Source: Phymorhynchus buccinoides (Eukaryota > Mollusca > Gastropoda > Neogastropoda > Raphitomidae). From it: DNA of 64,000 nt. Location: assembly GCA_017654935.2 (NCBI GenBank), contig CM065690.1, positions 12,212,484 through 12,276,483 on the forward strand, read 5' to 3'. Positions 1-11,900 of the stretch are shown piece by piece; the stretch's first letter is position 1; each line of letters starts with the position of its first letter. Position numbers and translations under genes: made by a program. The notes below the pieces were generated by a model, which was given only the letters and a program-made list of their open reading frames with translations, was not told the origin of the DNA and made no database searches.

Positions 1-633
1 CACAAATCCATGTTTGAGAAGCATGAACATGCTTTTTGACGGTTTCAAACAATAATAATAATTAATAAGCAGTTCTGCTGTCCTCGTAATACCAACACTG
101 AGCTTCAAAATAGGAAAAAAAGTCTTTATTTTATCTAGAGATTATGGTCTGTTTATTGCGAGTCTTATTGTGAGCTAAGTATCAAAGATGGCGGTATCTG
201 CGGTGTTGTGTGTGGATAGGGGTGAGCAGAAAAATCTTGTTTTCTTTCCTTGTCTCTTCTCCTTTGTTTTCTGTTGCAGTTAACTTGTTAAGTAAACAAC
301 TGTATTATTTGTAAGACTTAAATCCCTTTGGGGTTGTAAAGGTTATGAATGTAAGAAGTCAACATTCTTTGCAAGTTTGGGATGCTTCAGTTTACTCGAG
401 GACGCTGATTTGGCACTCTGCCGAAGTCGGGTTGGGCGAAAGTTTGTATTTTTCTTTCTTTTTTCACCTTATGCTATCCAGGTAATACATTATGTAATGC
501 ATATAAGCTAAGCGGAATTTCAGGGTTTTAAGTAAGATTTTGAAGATGCTATATCATTGGAAAAAGAAGAACTCAAGAAGATTCAAGATTGGTTGGAGAA
601 AATACGCAGTGTCCAGTGAATAACGGTGTGACT
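1..633. other. No gene supported
   Basis: No recognisable gene or repeat. A short open stretch at about 540-620, rich in Glu, Lys and Leu and ending in TGA, follows a TTTCAG acceptor-like site at about 524-529. It could be the last exon of an upstream gene, but a second frame is open over the same bases and nothing identifies it. Confidence 0.3.
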
Positions 634-637
634 TTAA

Positions 638-891
638 CCCTTTCACCGCCAGCTATCTTTGAGCCAAACATTTCCATTAGACTTACTTGGCTACAGAAAA
701 GGTTTTGTCTGAAATATTGTGGGATTTCTCTGTGACACATTTAGAATAGGGTCAATGACTCAATCCTTACTGCCCAAATTTAGGAACACAATATCATTGA
801 ATAACACCTAACAGACCCTGATTTCAAGGGTTTTAATGACATGGGTATTAAGTAATTGTGGTGCAAAAAAGCGACATTGGCAGTGAAAGGG
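638..891. mobile_element. piggyBac-like MITE, copy 1
   Basis: A non-autonomous element of about 250 bp. Its ends are imperfect inverted repeats, starting CCCTTTCACCGCC and ending GGCAGTGAAAGGG, and it is flanked by TTAA on both sides (634-637 and 892-895). TTAA target duplication and CCC-initial ends fit piggyBac-like elements; Kolobok is an alternative. It has no coding capacity. Relatives are at 9639, 10232, 18786, 20067, 26414, 35945, 56030 and 62837. Confidence 0.8.
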
Positions 892-1084
892 TTAAAACAC
901 AGAATGAGAATGGTGCTGAATAATGCCAAACGCCAACGGTGCCGAATGGTGAACGCCGAATTGTCAAAACACTGAAGGGTTGGGCCAATTTCCTGCAAGT
1001 TTCGCCTTGAATCGAGTAATGGACAGGGTTAGAATCGGTTAGGACTATTTTCATCAAAGAAAAAGAAATACAAACTGGCCGCGG

Positions 1085-1204
1085 CCGCTTCTTGAATACT
1101 CCTCCACTCAGAAAAACATTGACAAAGTGGAGCTGATCCAACGGAGAGCAGCAAAATTCATCCTTAATCAATACCGTAGGACAGCCAGCGTCACAGCAAT
1201 GCTC
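1085..1204 (+). pseudogene. LINE ORF2 C-terminal fragment, left part
   Basis: The translation (frame of ATTCTTGAATACTCC) has the usual pre-terminal region of non-LTR retrotransposon reverse transcriptases, with a KVELIQRRAAKF segment followed by a short stretch ending Ala-Met-Leu. The frame is cut at 1204 by an inserted MITE and resumes at 2661. The element is truncated at both ends and inactive. The clade is not certain. Confidence 0.65.
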
Positions 1205-2654
1205 TGTAGGGTTAAAATTCCTAGCTCGCTACTATGAGTATGAGAGTGACTATTTGCGACAGCCACCAATTTCACTTTTTCGTTACTTGAACCATTTACC
1301 TAACCCTAACCCCTAACCCTAACCAGTGTTTCCCATAGGGGTGAAATGTGAGAGTCCCAGGGACTCCCTGTGCAAAATTTTAAGAGTCCTTTTCATATTT
1401 TTAAGAGTCCCCTAAGTATACGATAAAAAATGCTTTAACAAAAGCAAATACATGCTAAACACACATGCTACATGCACAGTGAACACACAGGCAAACACAT
1501 GTGCATAACCCTTGGAAATGGAATAGGCTGACTACAGAGAGAGAGAGAGAGAGAGGGGGGGGGAGACAAACAGATCGAGATATGGACAGAGAGACAGACA
1601 CACAAACGTACACACACGCTTGCATATGCAGTAGCTTATGTTTTTGAGATGATGCCATTCACATCTCTAAAAGAACGGCTTGATGCTGATGCTTTTTCCT
1701 CTGTCGAACTTGCAAAAACCGTTCAGATTTGGTCAACGAAATCAGACCTAAGACTTAAGCGCTTCACTCTCGCGAACAAGCACTCAGATGTAAACAAAGA
1801 TCGTTTTGGAATGACCGGACATGTGTCTGCTTTAGAAAGGAAAACCCCGGATGGTCAGAAACAAGACTGACAACCAAAAGTAAAACCAAAGCAAACAGAC
1901 TGACCGCTGTGGCACGAAGCGAAAATCGGGTTCGGAGTTTTGATATGGAAAAGTTGGGGTGGCTTGACCTAATTCCAACGATCCTACAAGTTGCAGACGA
2001 TGTCTGAGCGAGTCCGAAACTAGCAAACATATTCTTCTGCCCCTTTCCTACTCGTGGCTTCTTTTGGGGAGGCATGGCTGGTTTTAAACACGAATTGTTG
2101 TCAAAAGGCCGAGAACGATCTTGTTTAGCACTAGAAGACTAGGTCACGCTGGAACTTTATTTGGTCTTCAAAAAGTTGGATCGGAAAAGCTTTACCGAAT
2201 GTGCAATGCCGCCATTTCTTCGTTTTGGCGTTTGTTTCGCCAGATACAACTTTTTAGTTCTGATTATGGTCCGAGGCTGCGGAAGAACTAAGTTTAGCAG
2301 ACGACAGAATCCGTGAAGTTGTTGACTGCTTTGACAAAAAATCAATCGGTCAGATGATCGATTGCCTGCTAAAGCTATCGGTCAAAATCGAAGAATGAAC
2401 CCTGCTGTCTCGGTCTGTTGAAAAAAGTGTGCGTCCCATGGGACGCCCAGAGCTAAAATCAAAGAGTCCCTCTGTGATTTTTGTGCGTTATGGGAAACAC
2501 TGCTAACCCTAACCCTAACCCTATCCCTAACCCTAGAAAAAAGTGAAATTTGTCGTTTATGCTCAATGTCGCAAAATGCCGCAAATAGTCAGTCTTATAC
2601 TAGTTATAGTATAGCGAGCTATGAATTTTAACGGGCTACGAATTTTAACCCGAC
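1205..2654. mobile_element. Telomere-repeat MITE interrupted by a second element
   Basis: The ends are inverted repeats (GGGTTAAAATTCCTAGCTCG on the left, matched by a CGAGCTATGAATTTTAACGG-type region and AATTTTAACCC on the right). Internally it has an AAAAAGTGAAATT-type motif and short CCCTAA arrays. ATGCTC flanks both sides (1199-1204 and 2655-2660), so it is the likely target duplication. The same architecture recurs at 57890-58140. A further element sits inside it at 1324-2502. Confidence 0.6.
1324..2502. mobile_element. hAT-like element inside a telomere-like repeat
   Basis: The termini are CAGTGTTTCCCATA and TATGGGAAACACTG, a perfect short inverted repeat. The surrounding target is a CCCTAA array, so the duplication length is ambiguous; CTAAC borders both ends. 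CAG-initial ends suggest a hAT-type element. A 103-codon minus-strand ORF (1764-2075) begins with a basic PPQKKPR segment but shows no recognisable transposase domain. A 24-bp GA/G-rich tract lies at 1535-1564. Confidence 0.55.
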
Positions 2655-2660
2655 ATGCTC

Positions 2661-2970
2661 CAGAAGTTTGACTGGCGCTCCCTGTGGAGTGTGCACAGCA
2701 ACGTCACCAGGTAACAAGACTCACCATGTTGTATAAGATACAGAATTACACGGTGAGCTTCAATAAGAGCAGACTAGTTCCCCAACCAGAGCGGCGCGCA
2801 GATGACACACACTGCAATTCCTTGTTCCCCAATGTCGAACACAATACCGACAGAGTTCCTTTTTCCACCGTACCATCAGGGAGTGGAACATCCTACCTTC
2901 AGCAGCAATTGAGGCCAGGACTCCAGAGAGCTTCGCGACTAGAGTCTGGGAGTGGGAGCACCTGACTGGA
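2661..2970 (+). pseudogene. LINE ORF2 C-terminal fragment, right part
   Basis: This continues the LINE frame interrupted at 1204. It begins with a KFDWRSLW segment and carries frameshifts and stops further on. A later RTIREWNILP-like segment near 2870 is typical of the extreme C terminus of non-LTR reverse transcriptases. The downstream sequence is pyrimidine-rich (3020-3100). Confidence 0.6.
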
Positions 2971-5106
2971 AAAACTCCTGACTGGCCCCACTCTGGGGTC
3001 GTCAGACTAACAAGCAACAACCCTCCCCCCCTGTCTCCTCCCCCTCCTCTCCAATCCCCCCTTTGGTCCCTCTCTCCCCCCTGTTCCAACAATCCAACAG
3101 ATCAACTGTTTCCTAGTTCTCTTATCTGTGCTCTCTTCTGTTGTATTAGTTTTTCTCAGGCCTTGAGCCTTTTCTTCCGGCAAAAGTGATCTCGAACCTC
3201 CCCGGTTCCATGGCAAAATAATCAAAGCGTTGATTGTGGCCACCCACAGTCAGGAAGAAGAAGGAAGCCTACTTCGTTCAATGATCGCGCTGTCCACCGC
3301 TGCAAAGTCAGCTAAATAAGTGTCGTAAAGTAAACATTGCCGAAAGGAAGGCAAACGGCGGTCTTAGCATTCACGTTGTTGCTTTGGGCGGCTGTTTTTA
3401 GGGTTTAAAGTTAATGCTTTCCCCATTCGGCCCTACCATTCAGTGTTTTGACCATTCAGTAATCTCACCATTTGGCATATTTTGGCATTATTCGGCACCA
3501 TTCTGTGTTTAGACAGACCCGTGAATAAATCTTTCTGTGTCATGAAAATAACTGGCTTTGGCAAAGGTGTTTACTTCTTTTAATTAAACCCCCATTCTTT
3601 ACCCGAACAACGTAAAATATTTCTTCTTATTAAATTGTAGATTGTCTTTGGGCAAAGATGCCGATTAACCCCCCCTCGTCCATTTCTTGGTTCTTTCCGG
3701 TTTTTTCAGTCTTGCCTTTAGTACTTACTACAGATTGAGCTCTTAAACGTATTGTTTTCTATGCATAGTGGCTATGGTTATGGGGTTATTACAACACTCG
3801 GCCATGTTCAGGGATGCCTTTTCTATATATATCTAGCATTAATTTTCATCCATTTAAACAATTAAAAATGTATGCATTCACTAGTAAAACTTAGCAGAAT
3901 ATAAATAATAAAGGCAAGACAGAAAAAACTGCAATGAACCAAGTCTGTGACAGGGGGTGTTGATCTGCATCTTATCCTTGTCTTTGACTGAGAAAATTGG
4001 GGGTGGGGTGTGCTAAAAACGATGCTTTTGCGGACTGGTTTGGACAGAATCTTAGTCACACGGTTGAATCTGCAGGTTGAATCTGCACTAGCTGAACAAA
4101 GATGATCACATTCAGGATCATATTCCATAACAACAGTAATAATGGTCATGACCATAACGCTTTTTTTTTGTAAATGAAAGTCAGACTCAAAGTCAAAGAT
4201 GGAAAAGGTGCATAGAATTAGAAAAGAGGTGTGTGTGTGTTTTGTCTCTGATTGATTGGACGCTAATCTCATCACAAAAGAAAGGAACGTGTGTGTGTGT
4301 GTGTGTGTGTGTGTAGTGTACTGTGTGTGTGTGTGAACAGAATGTGGGTTGTCATATCTCTTGGACCAAATAATGACTCCCGATTTTCCCCTGAAAGTGT
4401 GTCAGTTTTTTTCTCTTATTTCTTAGCAGATGTGCACACTGTGTTGGTGCTTTCTAATTTTCAATTTAGTAAGTACAGTTTACCAATTGAATTTTTCCAA
4501 TTGGTGTTTTGAGATAGGAGGTGAACAATGAGTGATAAATGATCACCTGTCAGGTTGACCTGCATTATCAGTGTAATCAGCCTTTTCTTCTTTCTTCAAA
4601 TTTGTGTGTGTGAGAACAAGTCACCCTAGTATTGTCTAGTCTCAGTGTGAATGAGTGCAATCCAGTGCTGTTTCTTGTGAACTGTGACAGACTTTGACAA
4701 CAGTGTTTTGTGCTTTCCTTCCACTTTGGATCATTACTATTTTGACTTAGTTAACTGATTTGTATTATCAGGATTCTTTATCTTCAGGTAATTAACTGAC
4801 TTTAATATGCAATCAGGCTTTTGTCACTTTGTTTTTAAAAATGAGTCAGTGTGACTGTGTTTCTATTATTATTTGTTGTTGTTTTGAACATGAAGTAAAA
4901 ATTGGTGAATGTTTGTGTTTAAGTGGTACTGACTAGGTGTTGTTAGTGTTTCGTGCCCATAGTCTTCGTTGAGTATAGATAGTACTTATTTAGTTATTAT
5001 GTTACTATTTAGAGATCTACAGATGAGATATTTAATTTTCTATTAAAAAAATCCCAACACTGTCAGTCAGTGTGTGCGAACACAACTGAAAAAAGTGAAT
5101 ACCAAC
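2971..5106. other. Intergenic or 5' flanking DNA, no gene seen
   Basis: No exon or known repeat is recognised. A short (GT)n run lies at 4289-4336 and the rest is AT-rich. The CSDE1 promoter and any first non-coding exon may lie here or further upstream, but no specific site can be supported. Confidence 0.35.
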
Positions 5107-5135
5107 ATCAGCACACACAGACACACACGCACACG

Positions 5136-5229
<94 letters not shown>

Positions 5230-5273
5230 GACACACACAGACACACATGCACACACACACAGTGACACACACA

Positions 5274-5335
<62 letters not shown>
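5107..5335. repeat. (CA)n microsatellite
   Basis: About 230 bp of nearly pure CA dinucleotides, with AGTGACACACAGACAC interruptions around 5227-5275. It lies about 170 bp upstream of the putative 5' UTR exon of CSDE1. Confidence 0.95.
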
Positions 5336-5336
<1 letters not shown>

Positions 5337-5499
5337 CTCAAGCAAAATGTGGGGGCTGAACATAGCTTGATATTGTATTAAACACGTGCCCAGTAGTTAA
5401 GCAACCCCTCTTTGAAATCCACAACAAGACGTTGCTCATAAAACAAAAGTGAACTCGAAGTCTAATCATTTCATTCTTTCTCTGTTTCGTTTGTTGCAG

Positions 5500-5898
5500 C
5501 ACTCCTTTAGGACTTTTTCCTCTTAGACTCAACAAAGAACCAATACGACGTTACGCGACCAAGAGCTAAAAAAAAAAAAAAATCCCCGAAAAAAAGCACT
5601 AACCGAAACCGAAACGAAACGAAATAAAAAGAAAAAGAGCGAACCAATAATTTCCGAAAAGCGAACCACCAACCAAGTGTCCTTCCTCCACAAGCTGAAC
5701 ACACACACTGCAAATCTGAGGACCTATTCGACCAGTGACTTCGGCAGACCTCTGGCTTTTTGTACTGGAGCGCACACTACAGAGAGAGTTTGGTGTTGGC
5801 GTTGGCTAGTTACTTGAACACAAGAGTTTGGCTGACTTGTTGTTTTTTTGAGACGTTTAGTAAGGTTGCTTACTGAGCATTCTTTCGACTGTTGTGCC
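5500..5898 (+). promoter_or_regulatory. Putative CSDE1 5' UTR, ATG-free and A/purine-rich
   Basis: A strong acceptor (pyrimidine tract then GTTGCAG, ending 5499) suggests the exon carrying the start codon begins at 5500. The 399 bases to the ATG contain no other ATG. They hold an oligo(A) tract (about 5568-5582) and a run of GAAAC and GAAAAAG units (about 5600-5640). UNR/CSDE1 proteins are known to bind purine-rich RNA and to autoregulate through their own leader in mammals, so this could be an autoregulatory site. That is inference. Confidence 0.5.
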
Positions 5899-5934
5899 AT
5901 GTCGGTCAAGAAACTGAATAGTCCTCAGTGGAAG
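5899..5934 (+). CDS. CSDE1: CSDE1 coding exon 1
   Basis: Encodes residues 1-12 ([12 protein letters not shown]), ending AAG with donor GTGAGT, phase 0. This N-terminal tip is not conserved with vertebrates. The start fits because there is no earlier ATG in the leader. Confidence 0.85.
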
Positions 5935-8900
5935 GTGAGTGGCTTGAGAGGGATTTTTTTAAGATGTTATCAACCTGTTTTAGTTGTGTTTTTTCGGGAG
6001 GGGGTTTCTCCATAAAATTTTACTTCCAGTGGAATAGAGCATTTGCCACGCGCCGGTGACCTTGAATTTCACTGAGTTGAATTTAGAGAGTTGAAATAGA
6101 GAGGTCAGCGCAACTCGGGCAGAACGAGCTTGGGCAAATTAGTAGTCTAGTATAGTGAACAAACACTCGTGGCAAACGCCCTATTGCAAGAACAATCGGG
6201 GAAAATAAATGGGAATGGAGTGGTTGAGAGTTGTATTTTTTTATATTATTTTGTGTGTGTGTGGGGGGTGTCAGTTTTGTGTATGATTAGGTAACGGTCG
6301 ACTTTTGAAAATATGATTCGAAAGGTGAAGAAGATTGCTGTTTATTTTTTTAACAGTGAAAGAGATTTTGAAATTGAATAACCGTATCTATAGAAAAATT
6401 GGAAGTTATTTGTATTTTTTTTCACATCCTTAAAAAGTATGACAGTTAATAAAAATTATCACACATGTGTTGCCTACATGCACTTTTTCAAGTTTTATTT
6501 CTTTATTTCTTGTTCAAGTTGTTATGTTCCAAGAATAGACGGTATATAATTCGTTTTAAATCAAACATTGAACACTAACTGATTATTTCAATAATGTTTG
6601 AAGTGCTGCACTGATCGTCATCTTTCAGTTTCAATTAATTTTTTTGGGGGGCAGTAGTTTATTTAGAAGGGTGACGTTTTAGTACGGTTTATATGGAAAT
6701 GTTTACACATCACTTAGACAGTTACGCTCTTCCTCTCCTCCAGATCCCTCGTTGCCGCACCAGAACCCGTGGCTAGCATTCTTTCTCTTTTCAGGCTCCT
6801 TCCACTTGGAATAAACTCCCTTTACCTCTCCGTTCTGCCAACTCCCTTTCTTCATTTAAGTCTTCTCTCAAAGCTACTCTCTTCAAATCATATTCTGCTT
6901 CATTTCCTTTCAAAGTACTTTGTCCCTTCCATGCACGTGTGTTTGTGGATGTGCGTGCGCGTTTGTGTGTGTGTGCATTTATTTGTGCATGTGCGTGTGT
7001 GTGTATGTATATGTGTGTGTGTGTGCTTGTGTTATAGTTTTGACGTTCATTTGTTTCTATTGATGGTTTATTAATTAATGAATAACTTATTTATTATTGT
7101 AAGCGTGTAGGGCTTATTTAAGATTAAGTGCTAGAAATGCCCATTATTATTATTATTATTATAAATGTCCCCCTGTGGGGATACTGGGGGGTCTTTTGTA
7201 TAAATAGTTCCCTCACCTTCTGGAAGTTATGTGCTTGTAACTTCCTCTCATCTGTCACTCTTTGACTCTGCCTTTTCCCTTTGCTTACTGTCATCTGCTA
7301 TCTTTCTGCCTTACCAGTCCATTCTCCTGCCTTTTTTTCACGAAACACTTTAACATTTCCTCCCGCCGAAGTCGGACTTGCTGGGCCTAACTATTTCTTA
7401 GTTAGGCGCATAACAGCAGCATGACTCATCTACGCTCATAATTGACAGGAAACTGTTTGAGCGATCGAAGAAGAAGATTATAAATGTTTTTGGTTTTAAC
7501 TGAAAAAGAGAAACAAAACCGTTTTTTGAGATTGTAAAAAGAAGGCCCTTGTTACCCCTTGAATGTTCAGTTTTACTTCCAGAAATTCCAGCCGCCTACG
7601 GTGCAGGATCCCGCCATCTTGTCTTTCCACCAGAGCCCCACCCCCAGCGTCCACTCCCCAACCGGTGGGGTTGGATCGACCGTGACCCCCGCCATTCGCG
7701 AGAAAGGCATCATCGACAAAAAACAGGTGAGGAAAAATAACAGAATGGTGTTTTCGGTTTCAGAAGTAGAGTGGAACCTCCCTTATATTATAAGACCTCC
7801 CACATAAGACCTACCGTACTTTTCGGCTCATTAGGCGCTGCTGTGTGTAAGGCGAATAGGGCAATTTTTAAAAAAATCTAAAAAAATCGAAGTAAAAGGC
7901 GCCCTCGTTTATAAGCCGATAGACACCTCATAAAACAAAGTCGAAGTTTGAAGCCCGTACACGTCCTGTAAACGCTTGCCGACCGCAATTATTGTTGTCA
8001 TAAACGAGAGTTGGCTCCCTTCTCAAATAATCGAAACTTCTGTTTTTGCGACTTCCGGTTGTTGTGTTTGGACAATTCTTCACGAAGACTGGTAGAATTA
8101 TGGCATTTTAAGCTCTACAACGATGCTTTTTACATCCAATGAAGTGTTGTGGCATCTGTTGGACGGTATCTCAGACAATAACAGGGATTTTAACGTGAGT
8201 ATTCGTCGTATCGGCAACTCGTTGCCACTTTCGATGTTGTGACTTACAGTAGACTGTACTCAGACCTGTTTACCATTCCGGTTTAGCCGGAATTATTCCG
8301 GAAATTTGCTAAAATTCCGGGTGAAAATTCCGGATTTCGAAAAACCGTCTATTATTTGTTTCCGTTCGTAGTAAAAGACGCAAGGGTTGACTGAAACGTG
8401 TACCTAACACACTACATCATCAGAAAAGGGGTTGTGCTTGACGTCACATGCATTAAATGCTGCATTTTCATTGGTTAAAGGGGTGAAATAATGTTTTTAT
8501 TTTGGTCGATCTATTTCGGGACTGAGCAAATGGCGGTCAGACTTTTACTGTCGATTCGAAGAGCTTTCCAGGCAGTTTTTTAATGGTAGAGATTGTAATT
8601 AGGGCTTGAAATGAGTCAATTTAGATTATATTATCACTGGAAAATACGATAATGTGAGAATTTTGAAGTTTTCAACGGAAAATGAAGTGAAAATTGATCG
8701 CGATGGCGCCGAGTTGCAACTTCGCATCCGCCGATCCGCGGCTGAGTGATTTTTCTCTGTCCGATCGTGGACATTTCCAGGTATTTTGCTTTTTCCAGCT
8801 TGTTTTATACTAAAATTTACTAAGAATTAGTGACTGAATTTACTAATAAAACTTTTCTGGCGAAATTGAGCCAAGAAATCATCACAATATTGAAAATCGA

Positions 8901-11900
8901 CGCCGATGTTCGCGGAAAGGAGAAGAAGAAGAAACCGCTTTATCGCGAGTCGTGTACAGATCATGTGAATTCCGGTTTTTGTTCTCAAATTACGGTTTTT
9001 TTGGTGGCAAATTCCGGGTTTTTCATTATAAGGGTAAACAGGTCTGCTGTACTGAACACAGCAATCGTTGCCTCTCTTCTCACGATTTTGTTCACTAATA
9101 GGGCGCCCTCGTTTATTAGGCGCATAGGTCGAAATTGGAGAAAAAACTATCGCCTATACCTTATAAGACATTCAAAAATCATCCAAAATGAGGTCTTATA
9201 AGGGAGGTTCCACTGTACACATAAATTATTTGAATAATTTTTTTGTGTCTGATTGATTGCAGTGATTTTTTCGTGTTTTTTTGTTTAAATTTTTTTTTAA
9301 AACCAGAGCTTCAGATTGTCTGGGGTCAATGACCCGTTTTGACCCCCTCATTTTGTGCAGCCATGGGTCACGTGACGCATGAAGTCTGGTAACAGCGACA
9401 CATTATTGACCCATTATTTTGGAAATTGACCCCTCGTTTTCTGTAATCAGGGGTCATATGACAAGTTTGAAAACGATCTGAAGCTCTGTTGAACTGTTGC
9501 TTTTGTCGCACTTTTCTTTGTCTGTTTCATCTAGTTGTTTTAGATTGTGATGGCAGTCCTGTCCAATGATCGTAATGAGAACAAAATGTCCCCTTTGGTC
9601 AAGTATTTTGGCGTGAGCTTTTTTAATTTTTACTTTAACCCTTTCACCGCCAATGTCGCATTTATGCACCACAATGGTTTAACACCTATTTTACTAAAAA
9701 GCAATAAACCAGGGCCTGCTATCAATGACCCTGTTTTCGTTATTTTAGGAAGTAAGGATAGGCCTAATGTTTAAATATGTCAGAGTAATTCCCAATATTG
9801 CGGATATTTTTTTTTCTTTTCTGTTTAATGGTATTTTTTGGCTGAAAAATGGCTGGCGGCGAAAGGGTTAAAATGTTAAATTGTTGTTAAATTATTATTG
9901 TTATGCTTCTTAATGTTATGTAATAATGTTTTCTTCTACTTTATTTTTGCAAAGCGCTCTGAGGATTAATTTTTCTTTGAAGAGCCACTATGTAAATGTA
10001 CGTCCCAGTACTGTATTTAAGTACTATAACTTGTGTATAAGTGAATTGACTCGAATGAAAAGTTTAGATACTGAGCCCATAGAATCTGAACACCATGTAT
10101 TTGGAACATCCCTTTATTTGGAACATCTACAAGTGAAGTACTTGTTATACTATAGTACTGGAACTGTGGAAGTTAATTTTTTGTTTTCTCGCTTTTGTTG
10201 TTGCTAGTATTGATGACATGAACATACTTAACCATTTCACCGCCTGCCATATTTCAGACAAAATTTTCCATTAAATTTACATGGGTAGAGAACAAAATCC
10301 ATCTGCAGTATTGTGGATTCTTCTGTGACATAAAATAATTGTCAAAACTAAGACAATAGGGTCTTTGAATAATGGACCCCAATTTGTTGCCTTTTAAGCA
10401 GGCGACAGACTATGCGACTGCCTCATATGACTCGATCAGGTCGTGACGTTGACCAAATTTTGTTTCCCGCACAGAAGAGGTCACAAGCCATCTGACTTGA
10501 TCAGACTCGATCAGTGAAATTTAGAACCCGCCCTATTCGGCCCTGTCACCTGACTGGGCCTGACTGAGTCAGACTGATCAAGCAGCATGGTATGCAAATG
10601 AGGTGAAACATCACGACCTGATCGAGTCACATGAGGCAGTCACATAGTCTGTCGCCGGCTTTAGTGGCGTAGGTGTTAAATCACTGGTGCTAAAATGCGA
10701 CTTTGGCGGTGAAAGGGTTAAGCTTTCTTGTAATTTACAAAACTTGGGCCAGGACTCATAAAAGATGGTGGTGGTTTGTTTTTTTCCCAGCATTCCTATG
10801 GTTTCATCCAGTGTTTGGACCGAGACGACCGTCTCTTCTTCCATTTCAGCGAATACAATGGCAACGTTGACAACATGAAAATAGGAGGTAAGCTCCTTCA
10901 AAAGTATGTACAGGGAAACCCATTTAGTATGAGTACGGTTTAAGCGAGAGCCCGTGTTTAACGAGTGGTTTCAAAATTCCCAACCACAAGCCTTCTTTTT
11001 CCTTGTTAAATAATTCTGCATACAACGAGCTCGCTACAACGAGCAACTTGCATATAACGTACAATTTATTGACTCCCAAAGTCAAGCTTTTATGCAAAAA
11101 CTACACGGTTAGAACGAGAACGCACTTACAACCACACCGCCATCCCAAAGTCAAGCTTTCTTGCACAACTACCTGGCTAGAATGAGAACACACTGACAAC
11201 AGCATCGCCATCTTGACTGACCCCTCGATATGTAAGCGGCATTCTGATTGGCCGATATAACAACTTGGGTGTCTGCAGCGCAAGCAGACGACACTGGATT
11301 CACTCTTTGCGCACTGATCTTGTGACTTCCGGGAAATTTTAACTTTCTCTTAAAGCGCGTGTGTGGATTTTATGTTTTTGATGTTATCGTGTGTTAATAA
11401 ACTTTTAAAGTGTTTGTAATCGGCATTAAAAACCCTATGGATACAGGATACTGGGCTTACAACCATGCTTTGTTGGGTAAGTGTGTTGTTTCCGTTTTTC
11501 TGTCTTTTTCACACTTTACCAGCACGCACATCACAGTAGATGTGAGGAGCGATTGATAGGTTCGTCAGGGTTGCCAAAATCGATAAAATGGTTTGAACGA
11601 GCAATGCTTACAACGAGTAAATTGGCCCTCTCCCCTGGAATTCGTACTAAACGGGTTTCACTGTACATGTTCTGGATGTTGATGCAGTGGAAATGGAATT
11701 CTTCTTCTTCTTCGTTCGCTCAGACAGTTTCCTGTCATATCAGCGTAGATGCGTCATTCTGCCGTTATGCGCCTAACTAACATATAGTTAGGCCCAGCTT
11801 CGGTTGAAGAAATCTTTGAAAGAATTTATAGAAAAAAGGCAGGAGAATGGACCAGTAAGATAGAAAGATAGCAGATGACAGTAAGCAAAGGGAAAAGGTA

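Noticed and set aside
540..618. Possible terminal exon of an upstream gene (Glu/Lys-rich, ends TGA)
   Set aside because: Two frames are open, the match to any family is unknown and the acceptor phase is ambiguous.
1764..2075. 103-codon minus-strand ORF in the hAT-like element
   Set aside because: Only a basic N terminus; no transposase or zinc-finger signature could be seen, so it is not listed as a gene.
5032..5363. Long ORFs of Cys-Val or Thr-His repeats
   Set aside because: Translation of the CA microsatellite.
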